DNA of 64,000 bases, from NCBI RefSeq assembly GCF_042663585.1, contig NZ_JBHTAN010000002.1:62001-126000 (forward strand). Reading direction: 5' to 3'. A program made the position numbers and the translations under genes. Below the pieces are notes generated by a model that saw nothing but the letters and a program-made list of their open reading frames with translations, ran no database searches and was not told the origin of the DNA. The DNA comes from Natranaeroarchaeum sp042663585 (lineage in GTDB: Archaea; Halobacteriota; Halobacteria; Halobacteriales; Natronoarchaeaceae). Each line of letters opens with the position of its first letter. Position 1 is the stretch's first letter. This document shows positions 60,201 through 64,000 of this stretch, piece after piece.

Positions 60201-62535
60201 TCTGCTGAGTGCGTTGCTGTTCACGACCGAGTTCGAGAATAGCGTTGAACAAGAGGTAATCGCTGTAATTCTGGCGATCCTCTGCCGACGGCCCGAACAT
60301 CCCCGTGTCTATGGCTGGCGGAAGGGCTTCCTCGTCATCGACGAGGTCGAAGACGTCGTTCCCGAGCGTGGTGAGGCTAACGTCGTCGCCCTCTGCGAGG
60401 GTGTGGTACAGCGAGCGTCGGAATCGAACCCGCTGGTAGAGGTTATTGAGGTGAGCCGCCTGTAACGCAGTGTCCTGTCGATTGTCGGAGAAGGCGATAG
60501 TCTTCTGCTGATCGTCGGGGAGATTCCGCATCGTGTTCCCGATGAGAACGTCTGTCGCCGTTGAGCGACCGACGGTACCGAACGTGAACAGCTTGTTGAA
60601 CTCGTTCTTGACCCGGCGAGTGTAGTGGACACCGCAGTTCGGACAGAACAAGAACGGCTGGTTGACTCGCAGCACTTCGACGCCCTGCGCAGCGAAGCAT
60701 CCACATTCGAGCTGCCCCTGTTCTACTCTCCCGGGGGTAAGCTGATTGCATTCCGGGCAGTAGGTAGCTGGTTGGGGTTCAGCCTCGACGTAGGTGTCTC
60801 GAAGCTGTCCGTTATCGTTCAGCCACTCATCTGGGAGTGGGGCGGTTTCTCGATCCCAATCGCCCCGCATCAGGTACGCCTCCTCTTCGTCCTCCTCGGT
60901 GTCTACGAAGGTACTCAGCGCACCCTGTGTGACGGTGTTCTCTTGATCGACGACCGTGGTGTAGTACTCCTGACCGCATCCCCGACAGAACGAGAGCGGG
61001 TAGGCAGTCCGGGTACGGTCGTGTTCTTGGGCGCACGTACGACACTCGATGTCGCCGGCGTCACTCAGATGAGGATCGTCGTCCTCGAAGGACTCCTCGG
61101 TGAGGCAGGAGACAAGACCACTCCCCTGACTGAAGAAGGTGTGGAGCTTTGGGATGAATATCGGCTGTTCTTCGCCCTGTATCTCGGTCGTTCCAACCGT
61201 TCCGACGAGCAGAGCGGCTTGGAGTTCTTGCTCGATGTCGTACCGAGATGCATCGGGTCGGTACTGTTCCTGATAGCTACTGACGAGATCCTTTTCGTCT
61301 TCGCTTTCGTCGTCTTCACCGGCGAAGATCTGCTGGCTCTGGGAGCTAAGCTCTTCGTCGAGGAACTTGATCGTGGGGTGGTCCTCCAGCGCATTTCCGA
61401 GTGCCGACGCATCGGTCGTCTCGGCTGGCATCAGATCCCGGTCGAGGAGTTTCTCGGTGAGGTCCTGTGCGGCTTCGAGACTCCCATCGAAGGTTGCGAT
61501 GTCACCCTCGGCGACTTCGATGTCGTCAGGGAGCGGTTCGTCGTCGGAGAGGGGTAGCGGATAGTGAGATTCTCGAACGACGTTGTCGGCGTCGACCTCC
61601 TCGCCGAAGATCTTCCCGGTGAACTCGGCAATCTCGTCGTTGGCGTTGATTCCTTCGTCGCTCTGGACCGTCGCAGAGGTGCCGACACAGACGAGTTCCT
61701 CTCCGGCGTCGGTATTCTGCTTCAGCCGGCGGACGAGTGCGGCGACGTCGGCCCCCTGATGGCCGGTGTAGGTATGAATCTCGTCAAGTACCAGATACTG
61801 CAAGGCTCCTTCGTGCATCTCTGGGAAGAGCTTCTTGTCGTCATGCCTGGTAAGGATGAGGTCGAGCATGACGTAGTTCGTCATCAAGATGTCTGGCGGG
61901 TCGTTCTGCATCTCCTCCCGAGAGACGACTTCGGAGTCGAACGCTTCCTCACGACCGAACTGCCGGAGGAACTCTGGTGCTTCGTCAGGGTTGTGTGGCG
62001 TGTCACCCGTGTAGAGGCCCAGCCGGAGACCCGTCCCGTCGAGTCGCTCTGCGAAGTCCTCGTACTGGGAGTTCGCCAGAGCGTTCATCGGATAGATAAT
62101 GACCGCCTTGATCCCGTCCTCTCCCCGCTCTTTGGCTTCGAGACAATGGCTAACGATGGGAATCCCGAAGGCGAAACTCTTCCCTGACCCCGTGCCCGTG
62201 GAGACAATGGTATTGTTCCCGGACTGGATAGACTGGATCGCCTCAGTCTGATGTTTGTACGGCTCAATAGGATCGCCGCCAGCGCCGGTAAAGACGTCCA
62301 GAATACCCTCGTGGAGCTTATCGTCCGCAACAAACTCTTCGAGGGTATCGCCGTACTGGAAACGTTGGTTCAGTTGGACGAACGGCTCCTTCCACAGCAC
62401 CTTCCCTGTCTCGATTCGGTTCTCGATCCAAGCGTTGATCGTCTCGTCGTCGACGTTTTGGAAAGTTTCGACGTAGGAACGGTAGGAGGATTGAACACTA
62501 TCGAGGGCGTCGAAGGGATTTAGTCTAGTTGCCAT
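57232..62535 (-). CDS. Giant DEAD/DEAH helicase with DUF1998 and Vsr-like nuclease tail (1767 aa)
   Basis: Helicase core: Walker A VSTGTGSGKS (111-120), DEIH box VLDEIHTYTGHQGADV (251-254), VGTSAT (motif III), and in the second lobe STPTMELGIDIG with YAQRSGRAGRQ (motif VI). Several zinc knuckles follow (CRTC, CRGC, CPEC, CPNC, CPKC, CMEC). The DUF1998 motif is GGAGVLHSLM and CERACYECLLSFYNQ near 1640. The last 90 residues (KPDFFYERPGRSIALFVDGPAHEKDY ... LKQLGYRVVPI) have a Vsr/DUF559-like PD-(D/E)XK fold. Helicase-DUF1998 proteins occur in DISARM (DrmA/DrmB) and as MrfA. The gene overlaps the 114-aa gene by 11 bp. Confidence 0.87.
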   Translation of the reverse strand: MATRLNPFDALDSVQSSYRSYVETFQNVDDETINAWIENRIETGKVLWKEPFVQLNQRFQYGDTLEEFVADDKLHEGILDVFTGAGGDPIEPYKHQTEAIQSIQSGNNTIVSTGTGSGKSFAFGIPIVSHCLEAKERGEDGIKAVIIYPMNALANSQYEDFAERLDGTGLRLGLYTGDTPHNPDEAPEFLRQFGREEAFDSEVVSREEMQNDPPDILMTNYVMLDLILTRHDDKKLFPEMHEGALQYLVLDEIHTYTGHQGADVAALVRRLKQNTDAGEELVCVGTSATVQSDEGINANDEIAEFTGKIFGEEVDADNVVRESHYPLPLSDDEPLPDDIEVAEGDIATFDGSLEAAQDLTEKLLDRDLMPAETTDASALGNALEDHPTIKFLDEELSSQSQQIFAGEDDESEDEKDLVSSYQEQYRPDASRYDIEQELQAALLVGTVGTTEIQGEEQPIFIPKLHTFFSQGSGLVSCLTEESFEDDDPHLSDAGDIECRTCAQEHDRTRTAYPLSFCRGCGQEYYTTVVDQENTVTQGALSTFVDTEEDEEEAYLMRGDWDRETAPLPDEWLNDNGQLRDTYVEAEPQPATYCPECNQLTPGRVEQGQLECGCFAAQGVEVLRVNQPFLFCPNCGVHYTRRVKNEFNKLFTFGTVGRSTATDVLIGNTMRNLPDDQQKTIAFSDNRQDTALQAAHLNNLYQRVRFRRSLYHTLAEGDDVSLTTLGNDVFDLVDDEEALPPAIDTGMFGPSAEDRQNYSDYLLFNAILELGREQQRTQQSLEDVGLIDVEYENLDKLADVEEVWESIPELSNADPQVREEYVAGFLDIFRRSVAIDHESTTNFADFKRNVINQLDEEVHFHGQEFFNFPVGYSDTASTSGRHRVRRLTHPRSRHVRWTSRALDVDTDTAKAIINSVIDLISDDEVLKLLTQESLKYTGKVYMLNHSALRVTHADPEDVRVCPKCGTPTTRDELDVCLNYSCDSITPEKTDLESSYFYDLYTESFDNAVDIIAGEHSGQVENEKRKQLEADFREGEKVNTIVSTPTMELGIDIGDLSNVYMRNVPPNPSNYAQRSGRAGRQNQPSLVTTFCGRGFGRGSHDQYFYRHPERIIAGEISPPTFLLNNQDLVEAHINALVLEQIELKFQSKPRQMLVIEEGSDYEIMPDYRADLENAVKNNRQKIIQAVKQAFAREREQDTVGEWFTDAFIERQVDNFVKNLDEAFDPWRREYTRLSRELRRLNSLLATEGGSYQDRIERNAIEDRLDDMRSGKKRFYTYQYLRSQGFLPNYGFPRQSTTLTFTSREDDIQRDQTRAINEFAPGNHVYYAGERFAVRYARPRTKDSEPVTRHLRVCPECETILMGEDAQEAAACPSCETPFDGTHPNPNAMELPNQHAQPEENITSDEEERRRQGYDINSYYERSDPQVYDLEGDEIEARVTYEGSANIVLVNSGLRDADEDDLSGFALCMECNRWLTSEDQIESHVDEEDPDCYANASEEAIKREIELFSEGQHDTVTLTTPLPGDLEPEQTEEFYRTLKETVYQGILVAFDLDEEEIDTFVKPATGEHGQVTIVIYETSEGGAGVLHSLMDEARFRKAVREAKTVLHGDPDDDGCERACYECLLSFYNQPEHEFLDRTLVESWLGNMETAPLTEQAGESDDEDKGNFDKLLEACESSFEREVLHTIRDQGFELPDDAQKVIYDGDEPVAKPDFFYERPGRSIALFVDGPAHEKDYVKEDDEQKRTRLKQLGYRVVPITDIEQVPNVLRTV

Positions 62536-62869
62536 TGTCAGTTGATGTCTGGAAATTTGTCATCTGGAGAAGATCCATCATTTTATTTTTAATTGAGTGT
62601 ATACTATAATTACATTCTAAGTGGTACCCTTCAATATTCTTTGGACGAACCATCTCCCTCCCATTCCGATGAACAGGTTCAGAATTTATGAGGTACCTTT
62701 CAGGTCCACTTTGAATTGGGAAATCAGATTCGCTGAGATACCCATTCTTAATTAAGAATTTTGTCAAACCAGCTAAACACTCCGTTGCGGCTTTGTCTTC
62801 AGGTAGTATCACTTCATTTCCTTCAATGACAATTCCTGTTTCCTCAGTCAATTGTGCTCTTACACTCAT
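62525..62869 (-). CDS. Small protein between methylase and helicase (114 aa)
   Basis: MSVRAQLTEETGIVIEGNEVILPEDKAATECLAGLTKFLIKNGYLSESDF, then PERYLINSEPVHRNGREMV and YHLECNYSIHSIKNKMMDLLQM. It is a mixed alpha/beta protein with no recognised family. Its stop overlaps the helicase start by 11 bp and the methylase gene ends 42 bp upstream, so the three genes are one operon. The DNA is AT-rich like the methylase gene. It may be a specificity or accessory factor of the system. Confidence 0.6.
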   Translation of the reverse strand: MSVRAQLTEETGIVIEGNEVILPEDKAATECLAGLTKFLIKNGYLSESDFPIQSGPERYLINSEPVHRNGREMVRPKNIEGYHLECNYSIHSIKNKMMDLLQMTNFQTSTDNGN

Positions 62870-62911
62870 ATCTTGCTGTCCTTTGCGCAGTGCCTTAATT
62901 TTGGTTCGTAA

Positions 62912-64000
62912 TCAACGGGTGACCTCATCTGACCCGGAAGATATTGCTTCGAATGCCGTCAACACCTCCTTGCGTGTTTTAAATTCATCATATTTTCCAA
63001 TCTCGTTTGACTTGATCTGCTCAAATGATTCAAATATTTCCTTAACATCCGATTTATTCAAGTTATATATCTCACAAATGATTGCCTCTATCTCCGCCCG
63101 AACTTTTCGACGATCTTCACATGATTGTTGCAGTTCCTCAACATATTTCTCATCCACTTTCCGAACGAACGGTTCTAATTCTCGGGAGGGGTACATGTAC
63201 TTGAATACTAATTCTTTCAGTCGTTTTGAAGCGGAGATGCCATTTATCTGTACCTCCTCGAATCGGCTTGGTTCTGGGATTGGCAGTTGTTTTAGTAGAT
63301 ATTGGCTGATCGCAGCTCCTCCATGTTTTTGCCTCATTACATAGTCCAAGGTGAAAGAATTCAGTATGGCTAATAGCTTTACACCACTCTCCTCATTTAT
63401 TCCCCGGATGAGATTTACTGAATCACCGGCAGCTACTTTAGGAAGTATAGTTGCAATTGTCGTACGACGATCGTCAGAACGTGCATATCTTCTCAAGGCG
63501 AGGTGCCATTCATCGCCGTTCACATCTTGGTAGGATTCTTCATTAACCCAATACCGGGGTAGAATATTTTTCCCACTTTGATGCTTTTCCTCTTCATTCA
63601 ACCGACGAGGATTCCCATTTTGAATATCTTCTTTAGATAAACCCTCAAATGATGCAAATCGGTGGTCATATTGGTGAAATAGTTTAGCTTCATAGAGTGG
63701 CAACATATATTCATCATTTTTCTCGAAGAGATTTTCTTGAAGATCCCAACCTTCATTCTCTAAATCTTCTTTTGAGTTGAACAGTCCCGAGTCCGATGAC
63801 ATATGATACATATAGGATATATCTACATCCCATGGACTATGAATTTCCTCAGACTCATTGATCAAAATATCTGAATTATTGTGTATTTTGAGGGTGAGTT
63901 CTGCGTCTTTTCGGTTTGTGAATATAGGACAAGTTTTCGTGTTAGGGTTGATAGTTTCAATCTCTCTGGGAGTTAGTTCAAATATCCGGGATTTATTTTG
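62912..64000 (-). CDS. PglX/DrmMI/Eco57I-type N6-adenine DNA methylase, C-terminal part (5' end outside window)
   Basis: The frame is open to the right edge. Near the edge it reads RIFELTPREIETINPNTK and TCPIFTNRKDAELTLKI, then WDVDISYMYHMSSDSGLF, LPLYEAKLFHQYDHRFASFEG, LPRYWVNEESY, and a helical end. This is the target-recognition region and C-terminus of the large type IIG/PglX/DrmMI methylases; the NPPY motif must lie beyond the window. It is visibly AT-rich compared with the island, a sign of recent transfer. It is upstream of the small gene and the giant helicase, consistent with a DISARM-like methylase-helicase set. Confidence 0.82.
   Translation of the reverse strand, partial: QNKSRIFELTPREIETINPNTKTCPIFTNRKDAELTLKIHNNSDILINESEEIHSPWDVDISYMYHMSSDSGLFNSKEDLENEGWDLQENLFEKNDEYMLPLYEAKLFHQYDHRFASFEGLSKEDIQNGNPRRLNEEEKHQSGKNILPRYWVNEESYQDVNGDEWHLALRRYARSDDRRTTIATILPKVAAGDSVNLIRGINEESGVKLLAILNSFTLDYVMRQKHGGAAISQYLLKQLPIPEPSRFEEVQINGISASKRLKELVFKYMYPSRELEPFVRKVDEKYVEELQQSCEDRRKVRAEIEAIICEIYNLNKSDVKEIFESFEQIKSNEIGKYDEFKTRKEVLTAFEAISSGSDEVTR

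Noticed and set aside
1..64000. tRNA, rRNA genes, CRISPR arrays or a replication origin with orc1/cdc6
   Set aside because: I looked for typical tRNA arms, regular repeat-spacer patterns and an Orc1/Cdc6 gene and saw none; AAA ATPases present are of other families.

Overview
The window is haloarchaeal chromosomal DNA. It is GC-rich with acidic proteins, many starts look leaderless with a TATA-like box about 28 bp upstream, and several families are typical of Halobacteria (amphi-Trp protein, DUF7504-like ATPase, DUF1931 histone-fold protein, KH/beta-CASP RNase aCPSF1/FttA, ISH8- and ISH4-type insertion sequences). Function calls are by motif recognition only; no search was run.

Layout. 1-10.4 kb is mostly conserved chromosome: the end of an RNase Z gene, a macrodomain protein, small regulators, FttA, a DUF1931 protein and exonuclease VII (xseAB). 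An ISH8-like element with a frameshifted transposase sits just before xseAB and an intact ISH4-group element just after it. 11.5-14.6 kb holds a four-gene membrane/secreted module that looks like part of a conjugation or secretion system; its last gene, a Tat lipoprotein, runs into AT-rich foreign DNA. 14.6-23.6 kb is mosaic mobile DNA: a ribbon-helix-helix regulator between two mirrored operator-like sites, a PD-(D/E)XK protein, a decayed and an intact TnpB element, an HNH protein, a divergent pair of DUF6891-like paralogs and a small IS200/IS605-type remnant.

23.7-64 kb is a dense defence island. It starts with a membrane-tailed Mrr nuclease and an AAA ATPase with DUF234. The centrepiece is a five-gene minus-strand operon (37930 to 26672): a full-length Argonaute of the NgAgo type with intact catalytic tetrad and an N-terminal OB-like domain, a fusion of a single-HKD phospholipase-D nuclease with a P-loop ATPase, an AddB-like inactive helicase paralog, a Cas4-like Fe-S nuclease, and an AddA-like UvrD helicase-nuclease. 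Four of the five genes overlap or nearly touch, which suggests a DNA-guided Argonaute with its own RecBCD/AddAB-like resection machine.

Beyond it lie a divergent AAA/DUF4143-like ATPase, a PD-(D/E)XK protein, a type IV restriction operon (EVE-Mrr, EVE-EVE-McrB, McrC), a DEDD exonuclease, a YhaO/YhaN-like Mre11-Rad50 pair with a membrane hairpin in the coiled coil, an HNH protein, two CoiA-like nucleases (one frameshifted), an ion-channel remnant, and a DISARM-like set at the right edge: a 1767-aa helicase with DUF1998 and a Vsr-like tail, a small protein, and an AT-rich PglX/DrmMI-type methylase cut by the window end. Most of these families recognise, cut or resect foreign DNA, so the island probably stacks several independent defence systems.
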